DNA of 53,769 nt from Oribacterium sp. UBA4274 (GTDB lineage Bacteria; Bacillota; Clostridia; Lachnospirales; Lachnospiraceae): contig DGVW01000091.1 in assembly GCA_002396005.1 (NCBI GenBank), forward strand, positions 1-53,769, in the 5' to 3' direction. The notes under the pieces were generated by a model that worked only from the letters and a program-made list of their open reading frames with translations, did no database searches and had not been told where the DNA came from. How positions within the stretch are numbered: the stretch's first letter is position 1; each line of letters opens with the position of its first letter. The translations under genes and the position numbers were made by a program. Below are positions 17,375 to 25,461 of this stretch, piece by piece.

Positions 17375-18502
17375 TCATCTTTCGAACTCGGAAGCCACAT
17401 CTTTAAGCAGCTTACGTATCGGAAGATGCTGCGGACAAACTCTCTCACAGGCTCCGCAACCTATACATTCGCTTGCTTTACCATGATTGACTGTCAGAAC
17501 ATCTTCATAATAGAAGTTCTGGTTCCAGTTATGGAACATCATTTTTTTGTTCATGCAGGTAAACATACCCGGTATCAGGATATCCATCGGACAATGATTC
17601 TCCTCTATACAGTACCTGCAGCCTGTACATGGTATAGTGTCAAGTGACTTGAAGATGTCTCTGACTTTCCAGACTGCATCAAACTCATCTTCTGTAAGAG
17701 GCTTAAAATCTGCCATGTAGCTCACGTTGTCTTCAAGCTGTGAAAGATTGCTCATGCCGGAAAGAATCATCTCCATACCTTCAAAGCTTGCAGCAAATCG
17801 TATGGCATAACTTGCATTTGAACCACCATTAAGGTCCTTAAGTACCTTATCTGCTTCATCCGGAAGATTTACGAGACTTCCGCCCTTAACCGGCTCCATA
17901 ACAAGCAGCGGCTTGTTATGTTTTCTCGCCACATCATAAACCTTTTTCGATTCAATGGCTTCATCATCATAGTCAAGGTAGTTGAACTGTATCTGTACTA
18001 TCTCGATATCCGGATACTCTGTAAGAATCTCATCCAGTACATGCGCTCTGTCATGGAAGGATAAACCTACGTGACGGATCTTTCCCTCTTTTTTCAGTTC
18101 AAATGCTGTCTCATAGGCTCTGCACTTTTTGAAATGCTGAAAATTGGAAGCATTCTGGGAATGCATAAGATAGAAGTCAAAATAGTCTACCCCACAGGCC
18201 TCAAGCTGACTCATGAAAAACGGACGGATATCCGCCTCAGTCTTGAAATACGGTGAAGTAAGCTTATCTGTAAGCAAAAATTCTTCACGTTTGTGTCTCT
18301 CGGAAAGACAGGTTCTGATTGCAAGTTCTGACTTACCATCGATATAGCCATGGGCTGTATCAAAGTAGTTGAAGCCTTTCTCAAGAAACAGATCCACCAT
18401 CTTTTTAACCTGTTCTGTATCTACTTCACTGCCTATCATCGGAAGTCTCATCATGCCAAATCCAAGGTGCTTTTTCATCTCCGGAAATACTCTTTTATCC
18501 AT
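17375..18502 (-). CDS. Aldo/keto reductase with C-terminal Fe-S cluster domain
   Basis: The 375-residue protein has an AKR TIM barrel with the catalytic tetrad visible as Asp48, Tyr53 (FDTAHGY), Lys80 and His114. The C-terminal ~85 residues carry a ferredoxin-like domain with cysteines in CTGCRYCIEENHCP and CIGCGACERVCPQHLP, enough for two [4Fe-4S] clusters. Such AKR-ferredoxin fusions are frequent in anaerobes; their substrates are mostly unknown. The ATG at 18502 has AGGA upstream; a second ATG five codons earlier lacks it. It follows the GNAT gene by 16 bp, probably in one transcript. Confidence 0.92.
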   Translation of the reverse strand: MDKRVFPEMKKHLGFGMMRLPMIGSEVDTEQVKKMVDLFLEKGFNYFDTAHGYIDGKSELAIRTCLSERHKREEFLLTDKLTSPYFKTEADIRPFFMSQLEACGVDYFDFYLMHSQNASNFQHFKKCRAYETAFELKKEGKIRHVGLSFHDRAHVLDEILTEYPDIEIVQIQFNYLDYDDEAIESKKVYDVARKHNKPLLVMEPVKGGSLVNLPDEADKVLKDLNGGSNASYAIRFAASFEGMEMILSGMSNLSQLEDNVSYMADFKPLTEDEFDAVWKVRDIFKSLDTIPCTGCRYCIEENHCPMDILIPGMFTCMNKKMMFHNWNQNFYYEDVLTVNHGKASECIGCGACERVCPQHLPIRKLLKDVASEFER

Positions 18503-18518
18503 AATCCTGACCCTCATT

Positions 18519-19121
18519 TTAGTATCTGCTGAAATCTACTTCTGAAACAATATCTTCAAATGCTCTGACCTTTGGAGGATTCTCAAGGTGATCTCCTATT
18601 GATTTCTCCATCCATATCATATTATACCATCGATCAAACTTATATCCACACTTATGAAACTCTCCCACTAACCTGTATCCAAGGTGCTCGTGAAACTCTG
18701 CACTGTTAGTATTTAAATGTCTGTCTTCAATATCATCCCGATCAGGGTAAGCTATGCAGGCATTGACATTGAGAATCCCCTGTATCCTCAGGATATCTTC
18801 AAGTGCATTGTAGAGGCGTTTCCCCAGTCCTGTATGACGCAGATTCTCATCCACATATATGGAGGTTTCCACTGCCCAGTCATAGGCTGCTCTCTCATGA
18901 AAAGGGCCGGCATATGCATATCCGACTATGGTTCCTGTACGCTCTGCAACTATGTATGGATATCTTTTAAGTACATTTCTTATTCTGTCTTCAAACTCCA
19001 GAATAGTAGGTACTGTATATTCAAAGGTTATAGCAGTATTTTGGACATAAGGTCTGTAGATAGCAAGTATAGCCGGAGCATCTATGACTGATGCTTTTCT
19101 GATGGTAAATTGATTTTCCAT
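18519..19121 (-). CDS. GNAT acetyltransferase of the phosphinothricin N-acetyltransferase type
   Basis: The 200-residue enzyme begins MENQFTIRKASVIDAPAILA and shows the Pat-like segment IYRPYVQNTAITFEYTVP (22-39) and the acetyl-CoA loop region LRHTGLGKRLYNALE. Homologues acetylate the amino group of methionine-sulfoximine-like or other small substrates; here the substrate is unknown. GGGAGA lies 6 bases before the ATG at 19121. It is placed between a terminator (19158-19188) and the aldo/keto reductase gene. Confidence 0.85.
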   Translation of the reverse strand: MENQFTIRKASVIDAPAILAIYRPYVQNTAITFEYTVPTILEFEDRIRNVLKRYPYIVAERTGTIVGYAYAGPFHERAAYDWAVETSIYVDENLRHTGLGKRLYNALEDILRIQGILNVNACIAYPDRDDIEDRHLNTNSAEFHEHLGYRLVGEFHKCGYKFDRWYNMIWMEKSIGDHLENPPKVRAFEDIVSEVDFSRY

Positions 19122-19157
19122 AATTAATCTCCCTGTAAACAGCACTCAAATGATTTT

Positions 19158-19188
19158 AAAAAAGTCGCCGGAATATAATCCGGCGACT
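19158..19188 (-). terminator. Terminator of the small membrane protein gene
   Basis: The perfect 10-bp stem AGTCGCCGGA/TCCGGCGACT with a 6-base loop is followed on the minus strand by TTTTTT. Confidence 0.9.
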
Positions 19189-19229
19189 GCTGCATATAGA
19201 TTTTTAATGATGTATATCTGAGAAGTCTG

Positions 19230-19547
19230 TCAATCCTCCACAACTACATCATCATCCTCTTCAGGATCCTCATTATCATCATAATCCTCAAGATAATCAG
19301 GAGCCACAAAGCGATATACAGCGTATGAGATAGCTGCAATCGATGCAATAACTCCGATAATAGCAAGGATAGTGAGAAGTACCTTTTTCAACTTGTCATC
19401 TTCTCTCTTCTGCTCCATATAGTCCTGAAGCTTCAGCTTCTGTAAAAGCAGATCTGCATGATCTCTGGCATCATCTCTATATAACTTTACATTGTGTCTG
19501 AGTTCTCTGGCATTATCTCTCAATGTCTCAAAATCAAATTTATCCAT
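19230..19547 (-). CDS. Unrecognised 105-aa single-pass membrane protein with acidic tail
   Basis: I do not recognise a family. The N-terminal 50 residues are a charged helix rich in Arg, Asp and Lys. A single hydrophobic segment spans about 56-80 (VLLTILAIIGVIASIAAISY). The tail (85-105) is almost entirely Asp and Glu. GGAGG lies 6 bases before the ATG. It is monocistronic, with an extended -10 promoter, a small leader hairpin (19580-19596) and a strong terminator, so it is probably well expressed. Confidence 0.8.
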   Translation of the reverse strand: MDKFDFETLRDNARELRHNVKLYRDDARDHADLLLQKLKLQDYMEQKREDDKLKKVLLTILAIIGVIASIAAISYAVYRFVAPDYLEDYDDNEDPEEDDDVVVED

Positions 19548-19579
19548 AAGTACCTCCAGTATAATCTCATATAGAACAC

Positions 19580-19619
19580 ACGGGTCTTTTGCCCGTTGAC
19601 TAATATAAAAATTATACCA
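19580..19619 (-). promoter_or_regulatory. Extended -10 promoter and leader hairpin
   Basis: TGG-TATAAT on the minus strand (19611-19619) forms an extended -10 without a good -35. The transcript would begin near 19604 and carry the hairpin ACGGG/CCCGT (19580-19596) before the ribosome binding site. Confidence 0.55.
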
Positions 19620-19661
19620 TCGTTAAGTCACTTTGCCTACAAAACATAAAAAAAATATAAA

Positions 19662-22073
19662 TCAAATCTTTTTCAGTTTTGCGAAGCTTGCAAACATTTT
19701 TTTCTGACCTGATTTCTCGAAATCTACCGTGACTTCAAAATCCTTCTTGCCATCAACGATAGAAAGAACAGTACCCTTGCCAAACTTGATATGAGTTACT
19801 GTATCTCCTTCTTTATATTCAAGGCTTGAAAGCTTCTGTACACCTGTTGTCTGAAGGCTCTTTGGTATACCTGTTCCTGCTTTTCTTCTGGCAGTGCCTG
19901 CTCCTCCGGAACTTTTCTGTGATGCAGTACCAAAAGAAGTATTAACATAACCAGTTGAACCCATACCGCTTAAACCATAGCTGTTTGATCTATCATTTCC
20001 AAATCCACCTGAAATACGTGAACTGCTTCCTGAACCATATGAATTACCACCATAGGAAAATGCATCTGCAAATGGCATCTCATCTTCGCCGTATCTGTTT
20101 AGTACTGTCTTTTCACACATTTCGTCAGGTATTTCATCTATAAACATAGAAGGCTTCATACGTTCATAGTTACCATTGACCATACGTGTTCTCGATGAAG
20201 TCATAACCAGTTCTTCACGGGCTCTTGTGATACCAACATAGCAGAGTCTGCGTTCCTCCTCCAGATCCTCCGGTTCATTCATGGACATATATCCAGGAAA
20301 TAATCCGTTGCTCATTCCCACAAGATATACCTTAGGGAATTCAAGCCCCTTGGCACCATGTAAGGTCATAAGAGTCAGAAGGTCTGAATTGTCATCCTTT
20401 CTGTCTATATCAGCCACCAGAGATACTTCCTCAAGGAACTCACTGAGTTTAGGCTCCTCGGCACCTTTCTGATAGTCTGATGCCTTGTTGATAATTTCCT
20501 CGATGTTCTGGAATCTTGTTTCTGCTTCGATATCACCCTCAGCCTTGATCTCGGCTCCATATCCTGTATCATCCCGGATGGACTCGATAAGCTTCTGGAT
20601 GGAATAGCTGTCTTCATCAACTGCCTGTTCATCAAGGTAGCCTGCAAGTCGTAGTCTATACTTCCACTTCTCAACCATCTCAACAAACTCGCTGAGCATC
20701 TTACCGGCCTTTCCGCCGATACCTATGATCTGTGCTCTGGAAGCAGCCTCATACATAGTTATGATATGTTCCGGTGTAGAATTGGCCGCTGCATATACCC
20801 TCAGCTTTTCCAGTGTTGCATCGCCTATGCCTCTTTTAGGAACATTGATAATACGTTCAAATGCCACGTTATCGGCAGCATTGGCAATGACCTTCATATA
20901 TGCAAGTACATCCTTTATCTCTCGTCTCTGATAGAAGTTCACACCACCTATGATCTGGTATGGAACATTCATCTTGATGCACTGCTCCTCCATGAGTCGG
21001 GACTGAGCATTGGTACGGTAAAGTATCGCCTGATCATGGTACGGCATACCGCTGTTTTTGACATCACGGATAACTGCATAGGCTTCATCATTGGCACCTT
21101 CAAACTCCTTGAATGTGACATCGGCACCTCCCTTATTGTCCGTCCAGAGTCTCTTTTGTTTACGTCCCTTATTGTGAGCGATGACAGCATTGGCACAATC
21201 AAGGATTTTCTCGGTGGAACGATAATTCTGCTCGAGCTTTATGACCTTGGCTCCCGGAAAGCTCTTTTCAAAGGACAGGATGTTTTCAAGGTTGGCTCCT
21301 CTGAACTTGTATATACTCTGATCATCATCACCTACTACACAGATGTTCTTGTACTTTGCGGCTAATTTATGAACCAGATTGAACTGAATATCGTTTGTAT
21401 CCTGATACTCGTCCACAAGTATGTACTTGAATCTCTCCTGATAGTAATCGAGGACCTCAGGCTCCGTATCCAAAAGCTCTACGGTCTTAAGCAGCAGGTC
21501 ATCGAAATCCAATGCGTCATTCTGATGAAGCTTTTTTTCATACTGTGCATAACAATCTGCAATTCTGCGCTCTGTATAATCACCGCCTGAAATCTCCTTA
21601 CGATACTCTTCCGGTGTTGTCCCTTCATTTTTGGCCTTGGAGACGGCGGAAAGAACAGCTCTTTCCTTCAGATTATGTGAGTCAATATTCAACTCCTTGA
21701 AGACCTGCTTCATAACTGTCTTCTGGTCATCTGTATCATAGATTGAAAAATTGGAGGTATATCCGATACGTTCTATATGACGGCGCAATATACGTACACA
21801 CATAGAGTGGAATGTAGATACCCAGACCTCTCTTCCTCGCATGCCTACGATTTTGTCTACACGTTCTCTCATCTCACCTGCGGCCTTATTTGTAAATGTT
21901 ATGGCCAGGATATTCCATGGCTCCACTCCACAGTTTTCAATAAGATAAGCAATACGATGTGTAAGTACTCTGGTCTTTCCGGATCCGGCTCCTGCGAGAA
22001 CCAGTAAAGGTCCCTCCGTATGTCGTACAGCTTCACATTGCTCTTTATTTAAAATGCTTTCCAGATTTTCCAT
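19662..22073 (-). CDS. pcrA: ATP-dependent DNA helicase PcrA/UvrD
   Basis: The 803-residue superfamily 1A helicase moves 3'-5' along single-stranded DNA in repair and removal of RecA filaments. Motif I is GAGSGKT (28-34), motif II is VDEYQDTN, and motifs IV-VI are visible (QNYRS, TLMTLHGAKGLEFPKVYL, RLCYVGITRARE). A Gly/Ser-rich linker leads to the C-terminal Tudor-like domain of PcrA (GDTVTHIKFGKGTV ... DFEKSGQKKMF), which contacts RNA polymerase in homologues. The ATG at 22073 has AGGAG 5 bases upstream; a GTG five codons earlier overlaps that site. The upstream region holds LexA-like boxes. Confidence 0.97.
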   Translation of the reverse strand: MENLESILNKEQCEAVRHTEGPLLVLAGAGSGKTRVLTHRIAYLIENCGVEPWNILAITFTNKAAGEMRERVDKIVGMRGREVWVSTFHSMCVRILRRHIERIGYTSNFSIYDTDDQKTVMKQVFKELNIDSHNLKERAVLSAVSKAKNEGTTPEEYRKEISGGDYTERRIADCYAQYEKKLHQNDALDFDDLLLKTVELLDTEPEVLDYYQERFKYILVDEYQDTNDIQFNLVHKLAAKYKNICVVGDDDQSIYKFRGANLENILSFEKSFPGAKVIKLEQNYRSTEKILDCANAVIAHNKGRKQKRLWTDNKGGADVTFKEFEGANDEAYAVIRDVKNSGMPYHDQAILYRTNAQSRLMEEQCIKMNVPYQIIGGVNFYQRREIKDVLAYMKVIANAADNVAFERIINVPKRGIGDATLEKLRVYAAANSTPEHIITMYEAASRAQIIGIGGKAGKMLSEFVEMVEKWKYRLRLAGYLDEQAVDEDSYSIQKLIESIRDDTGYGAEIKAEGDIEAETRFQNIEEIINKASDYQKGAEEPKLSEFLEEVSLVADIDRKDDNSDLLTLMTLHGAKGLEFPKVYLVGMSNGLFPGYMSMNEPEDLEEERRLCYVGITRAREELVMTSSRTRMVNGNYERMKPSMFIDEIPDEMCEKTVLNRYGEDEMPFADAFSYGGNSYGSGSSSRISGGFGNDRSNSYGLSGMGSTGYVNTSFGTASQKSSGGAGTARRKAGTGIPKSLQTTGVQKLSSLEYKEGDTVTHIKFGKGTVLSIVDGKKDFEVTVDFEKSGQKKMFASFAKLKKI

Positions 22074-22178
22074 ATATCTCCTAATCACTAACTGTAACTC
22101 TAATTCATAATATAATGTAAAAGTCTCTGCTACGTTTCCATATAGAAAAGTTACTGAAATCTCTCACACTTATATCAA

Positions 22179-22249
22179 AACATATGTTGGTAAATTATAA
22201 CATATGTACTCTTCTTTGACCACATATGGTTTTAAAAACTGCATATGGT
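22179..22249. promoter_or_regulatory. Four phased CATATG boxes over the divergent pcrA/DUF1836 promoters
   Basis: Decamers centred on CATATG lie at 22179-22188 (AACATATGTT), 22199-22208 (AACATATGTA), 22221-22230 (CACATATGGT) and 22240-22249 (TGCATATGGT), with centre spacings of 20, 22 and 19 bp. The first fits the inner part of the Bacillus LexA (SOS) box AACRNRYGTT exactly. The pcrA promoter, TGGTCA (22217-22222) and TATAAT (22194-22199) with 17-bp spacing, is covered by boxes 1-3. The regulator is inferred to be LexA, or possibly the DUF1836 protein. Confidence 0.6.
22194..22222 (-). promoter_or_regulatory. Candidate promoter of pcrA
   Basis: TGGTCA and TATAAT on the minus strand are 17 bp apart, with a TG dinucleotide one base before the -10. 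The leader would be about 115 nt. The CATATG boxes overlap -35, spacer and start site. Confidence 0.6.
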
Positions 22250-22264
22250 TTTGATAACTACGTG

Positions 22265-22293
22265 TTGTTATGAAAAATTGATTGTGTTATACT
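22265..22293 (+). promoter_or_regulatory. Candidate promoter of the DUF1836 gene, giving a leaderless mRNA
   Basis: TTGTTA (22265-22270) and TATACT (22288-22293) are separated by 17 bp. Only 7 bases lie between the -10 and the ATG at 22301, and no ribosome binding site is present, so transcription and translation would start at about the same base. Confidence 0.6.
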
Positions 22294-22300
22294 TGACGGC

Positions 22301-22951
22301 ATGGATGAAAAATTTTTTGATAACTTAATTACATATTTTAAAAGTCTGGATCATATCAAAACCAAGGATATTCCTAACATTGATCTCTATATGGATCAGG
22401 TAACAGGATTCATGGATGAGCATCTTGATCCTATCAAGAGGCATCATGAGGACAAGGCATTAACCAAAACCATGATCAACAATTATGCCAAAAACAAACT
22501 CCTGCCTCCTCCCACCCGTAAGAGATACAACAAGGATCATATGCTGATTCTTCTTTTCATATACTACTTCAAGGGTATGCTTCAGCTCAATGATATCCAG
22601 GCCATACTTAAGCCTCTCAATGATAAGTATTTTACAGGTTTGTCATCTGTGAGTCTCACTGATATATACGATGAAGTTTTTACCATGGAACCTGCCGAGA
22701 AAGAACGTATATATTCCGAGGTAGAAAAGATGGGCCAGATCTCCGGTGAGTCCTTCAGTTCCGAGGATCCCAGATTTTCAGATCTCAGTCCTGAGGATCG
22801 TAAGGAGCTTCAGTTGTTTTCCTTTCTGTGTGAGCTTGGTCTCGATGTTTTCATCAAAAAAATGCTTATGGAAAAAATCGCAGATGAGCTTCATGAAATT
22901 GAACTTGAGAGACAGGCTCAGGAACGTACCGCAAAGAAAAAGAAGATATAA
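22301..22951 (+). CDS. DUF1836 family protein
   Basis: The 216-residue protein shows the DUF1836 signature in its first half: ALTKTMINNYAKNKLLPPPTRKRY followed by DHMLILLFIYYFKGML (split here as separate segments), where the first part resembles a MerR-like recognition helix and loop. The C-terminal part is charged and helical, ending in a basic tail. The family is frequent in Firmicutes and is thought to bind DNA; its targets are unknown. It diverges from pcrA and shares its operator region. The ATG has no ribosome binding site but a well-placed promoter, which suggests a leaderless mRNA. A bidirectional terminator follows. Confidence 0.88.
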   Translation: MDEKFFDNLITYFKSLDHIKTKDIPNIDLYMDQVTGFMDEHLDPIKRHHEDKALTKTMINNYAKNKLLPPPTRKRYNKDHMLILLFIYYFKGMLQLNDIQAILKPLNDKYFTGLSSVSLTDIYDEVFTMEPAEKERIYSEVEKMGQISGESFSSEDPRFSDLSPEDRKELQLFSFLCELGLDVFIKKMLMEKIADELHEIELERQAQERTAKKKKI

Positions 22952-22963
22952 GTATATATATAC

Positions 22964-23002
22964 AAAAATCCCCAAAAGTCGTATGACCTTTGGGGATTTT
23001 TT
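22964..23002. terminator. Bidirectional terminator between DUF1836 gene and yerC
   Basis: The stem AAATCCCCAAA/TTTGGGGATTT has T runs on both strands (22997-23002 on plus, the A run 22964-22968 on minus). It serves two convergent genes. Confidence 0.88.
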
Positions 23003-23030
23003 ATATCCATAATATTTTATATCCGTAATG

Positions 23031-23339
23031 TTATTTCTTCTTGAGATTATCCTCATAACCAAGTCTCTCAAATACCATATCATATCCATCAGCTCCGTAA
23101 TTGAGTGAACGATTGACTCTTGAAATAGTAGCTGTGGAAGCTCCTGTAACCTTGGCAATATTTAAATAAGTATCACCCTCGCGGAGCATCTTGGCAACCT
23201 CATAACGCTGTGCCATAGAAAGAAGTTCATTGATAGTGCATACATCCTCAAAAAACTTGTAGCACTCGTCCTTTGATTTCAATGTAAGAATGGCATCAAA
23301 TAAATGATCAACTTCTTGTGTCTTAAGCTTACTGTTCAT
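23031..23339 (-). CDS. yerC: YerC/YecD family TrpR-like regulator
   Basis: The 102-residue protein is all-helical with a TrpR-type helix-turn-helix in its second half (AQRYEVAKMLREGDTYLNIAKVTG ... ATISRVNRSL, separate segments). The family's characteristic C-terminal GADGYDMVFERL segment is present. Homologues are small DNA-binding regulators with unclear ligands, not tryptophan repressors. AGAGG lies 6 bases before the ATG. It has its own promoter (23424-23452) and shares a terminator with the convergent DUF1836 gene. Confidence 0.92.
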   Translation of the reverse strand: MNSKLKTQEVDHLFDAILTLKSKDECYKFFEDVCTINELLSMAQRYEVAKMLREGDTYLNIAKVTGASTATISRVNRSLNYGADGYDMVFERLGYEDNLKKK

Positions 23340-23423
23340 TATAACCTCTATTTCTTTATAATTTAATACTGTATAAGTTTCAAACGTTAATTCGTGCGCT
23401 TTTACGCTTTATTGCTCGAAAGT

Positions 23424-23452
23424 AGTATAACACCGTAAAACTCCATGTGCAA
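23424..23452 (-). promoter_or_regulatory. Candidate promoter of yerC
   Basis: TTGCAC (23447-23452) and TATACT (23424-23429) on the minus strand are 17 bp apart, with a TG one base before the -10 (extended -10). The leader would be about 78 nt. Confidence 0.65.
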
Positions 23453-23460
23453 GCACAAAT

Positions 23461-23490
23461 AAAGGGCCTGTACATAAGTACATTCCCTTT
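23461..23490 (-). terminator. Possible weak terminator behind the NodB-like gene
   Basis: The inverted repeat AAAGGG-3-GTAC-4-GTAC-3-CCCTTT lies about 100 bp after the stop codon at 23593 and directly before the yerC promoter. The T tract is poor (ATTTGTG), so its strength is doubtful. Confidence 0.4.
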
Positions 23491-23592
23491 ATTATCGAAC
23501 ACGGTTAATAATCCTACATCATATGCAAACTCTAATCAACCGTTTTAAACTTATTATATTTTATAGCGATTATAATTTTTTCAAATTGGTAC

Positions 23593-25281
23593 TTAGTTCC
23601 ACTCAATAGGCGTAGGCCTTCTTGTATCAAAGATTGTTTTGGCGTCTATGATATCCGATAGTCTGCTCTCCTGTCCGGAGTAGTCCATCCATAGTCTGTA
23701 ACCATCCAGATTTCTGCGACCCTGTCTCACAAAGTTACTTCCGAACTGTACCCAGGTCTGTGAAGAGTCTACATTACAGAAGTATCTGAAGCCTGCAGCT
23801 TCAAGCATGTTGAACTTCGGATTTTCCTCTGTATACGGATGCCAGTCGCCTATATCCGCACCAAACGGATACAGAATGATGTCGCAATTGCCCGGCATCA
23901 AAGACTCAACATTTCTCTCCCATCTGTCGGTATCTCTCTCCAGATCTGCAAGTTCCCTGTTTGTAAAGTTGATATGTCCCCAGCTATGGGATGCAAGTTC
24001 ATAGCCATCATCAACAAGTGCCTGCAGAAGTACTTTTACCGTTTCTCTGTCTTCAGCGATATTGGCATTGGCAGTCATGGAAGGATCTCTGTTTTCAGAG
24101 CTCTCATCATAGGTTTCATCTGTACGATAGCCAAGTACACCGTTGTAACCGGTAAATGCTATTATGGCTTTAGATCCTCGATATGAAAAGTCCGGGTGCT
24201 GCTCGATGAAATTGTCAAGTATAGGTACGAGATCATAATCTCCGACAGAAACATTACCCGCAGCATCAGTATACTGAAGCTTCAGCTTTCCGTTCTCATC
24301 AAGTACCATCTTGTCTGCAAATCCCTTGCCCACCATGTACTCGTAGTAGTTAACATCATCCTCAGACATAACAAATGCTTTCTTACCTTCTGGAAGCATG
24401 ATTTTCTTCTGTACCATCTTCTCAGTACCATCTTCCTGGGTCTGTATCTCAGCCATATCGTGAAGGCCAACCAGAACATAGCCTCTGTCATACATCTGTT
24501 GAAGTATGCCCTCGAACTCCGGAATAGTAGTCATGACCTGATTGAAGTCCTTGCCTGCAGCGTCGTTTGTAAATGCTCTGTCAGTATCCACACAAAGAAT
24601 ATGGAAAAATACATGTGTGATCTGAGAATTATCAAAGGCAACACAGCTGGCAGCAGTTGCCTGATACTCCTGAATTTTGGCCTGAACCTGCGGATCTCCT
24701 GCATAGGATGATTCAGTAAGTGTAGCTATGGCGCTGTCATAATCATACATAGCGGCCTGTCTGTCTGAGGTCGCAATAAGTTCTGTTATGCCATCAAGCG
24801 GTGCTTCTGTTTCAATAACTGTTTCCTCAGGCACATCTGTTTCAGCCTGAGCCTCAGTTGTTTCAACCCTGTCTCCGGATTTAAACAAACCGTTGAGTTT
24901 TATCTTTCCGGTACCGATACCTAATCCTATAAGTAGAAGAAGTATGATATCTATGCCGATGATAAGCATTGCCAAACGCTGCTTCCTGCGTCTTCTGGTT
25001 CTCTGTTTGTGACGGTTTCGTATCTCTTCCCGCTTCAGAGCCAGCTCCTCATCAAAAGATTTCTCGGCTGCTTCATAATCATATTGGGATTCATCATATG
25101 ACCCTGTATCAAGATCACCTGCTGTTACGCTCTTGTCACCGGTTCTCATATCGCTATCCGTATAGCTACTGCTCACTATATCATCGGAGCTTTCCTGTGG
25201 AGGCTCGATATGAGTGACATCATCTCTAACATCTTCCCGAGAAAGTCTTCCGGAATTATTTTCAAATTTTTTAAGACTCAT
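23593..25281 (-). CDS. Membrane-anchored polysaccharide deacetylase-like (NodB fold) protein
   Basis: The 562-residue protein has a long acidic cytoplasmic N-terminus (1-90), a basic stop (RTRRRRKQR) and one membrane helix (about 104-122). A Glu/Thr-rich linker (138-165) leads to an extracellular domain from about 165. NodB-type elements are Asp308-Asp309 (SEDD), the His pair in SHSWGH (432, 436) and YPFG (471-474). These suggest a metal-dependent deacetylase of peptidoglycan or a wall glycan. Spacing between motifs is larger than usual and the first motif is not the canonical TFDDG, so activity is not certain. The start is supported by GGAGAGG 12 bases upstream. Confidence 0.8.
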   Translation of the reverse strand: MSLKKFENNSGRLSREDVRDDVTHIEPPQESSDDIVSSSYTDSDMRTGDKSVTAGDLDTGSYDESQYDYEAAEKSFDEELALKREEIRNRHKQRTRRRRKQRLAMLIIGIDIILLLLIGLGIGTGKIKLNGLFKSGDRVETTEAQAETDVPEETVIETEAPLDGITELIATSDRQAAMYDYDSAIATLTESSYAGDPQVQAKIQEYQATAASCVAFDNSQITHVFFHILCVDTDRAFTNDAAGKDFNQVMTTIPEFEGILQQMYDRGYVLVGLHDMAEIQTQEDGTEKMVQKKIMLPEGKKAFVMSEDDVNYYEYMVGKGFADKMVLDENGKLKLQYTDAAGNVSVGDYDLVPILDNFIEQHPDFSYRGSKAIIAFTGYNGVLGYRTDETYDESSENRDPSMTANANIAEDRETVKVLLQALVDDGYELASHSWGHINFTNRELADLERDTDRWERNVESLMPGNCDIILYPFGADIGDWHPYTEENPKFNMLEAAGFRYFCNVDSSQTWVQFGSNFVRQGRRNLDGYRLWMDYSGQESRLSDIIDAKTIFDTRRPTPIEWN

Positions 25282-25359
25282 AAAAAACTAATACCTCTCC
25301 TCTGCCGTAATCGTATTTTGTCCTGCAGGTATGCAGCAAACAGGTACACACAATATTTG

Positions 25360-25388
25360 ATTTTACAGCTTATGTTCCAATAGGGCAA
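25360..25388 (-). promoter_or_regulatory. Candidate promoter of the NodB-like gene
   Basis: TTGCCC (25383-25388) and TAAAAT (25360-25365) on the minus strand are 17 bp apart. It abuts the divergent degV promoter. Confidence 0.5.
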
Positions 25389-25393
25389 GATTA

Positions 25394-25421
25394 TTGACAT
25401 AGTTTTGTGCTTTGCTATAAT
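25394..25421 (+). promoter_or_regulatory. Consensus promoter of degV
   Basis: A perfect TTGACA (25394-25399) and a perfect TATAAT (25416-25421) are spaced by 16 bp. The predicted start near 25428 rules out translation from an ATG upstream of it. Confidence 0.85.
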
Positions 25422-25461
25422 ATGTAGTAATGAAAACTACGTTAGGAAACGTGGAGGTAAT

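Noticed and set aside
20766..21365. 199-codon plus-strand frame opposite pcrA
   Set aside because: It is antisense to the conserved helicase motifs, has no ribosome binding site and a Cys/Ile-rich nonsense composition.
22778..23158. 126-codon minus-strand frame across the DUF1836 gene end and yerC
   Set aside because: It runs through a bidirectional terminator and overlaps two well-supported genes in other frames.
24196..24711. 171-codon plus-strand frame opposite the NodB-like gene
   Set aside because: Antisense to a protein with recognisable motifs; no start signals and no family resemblance.
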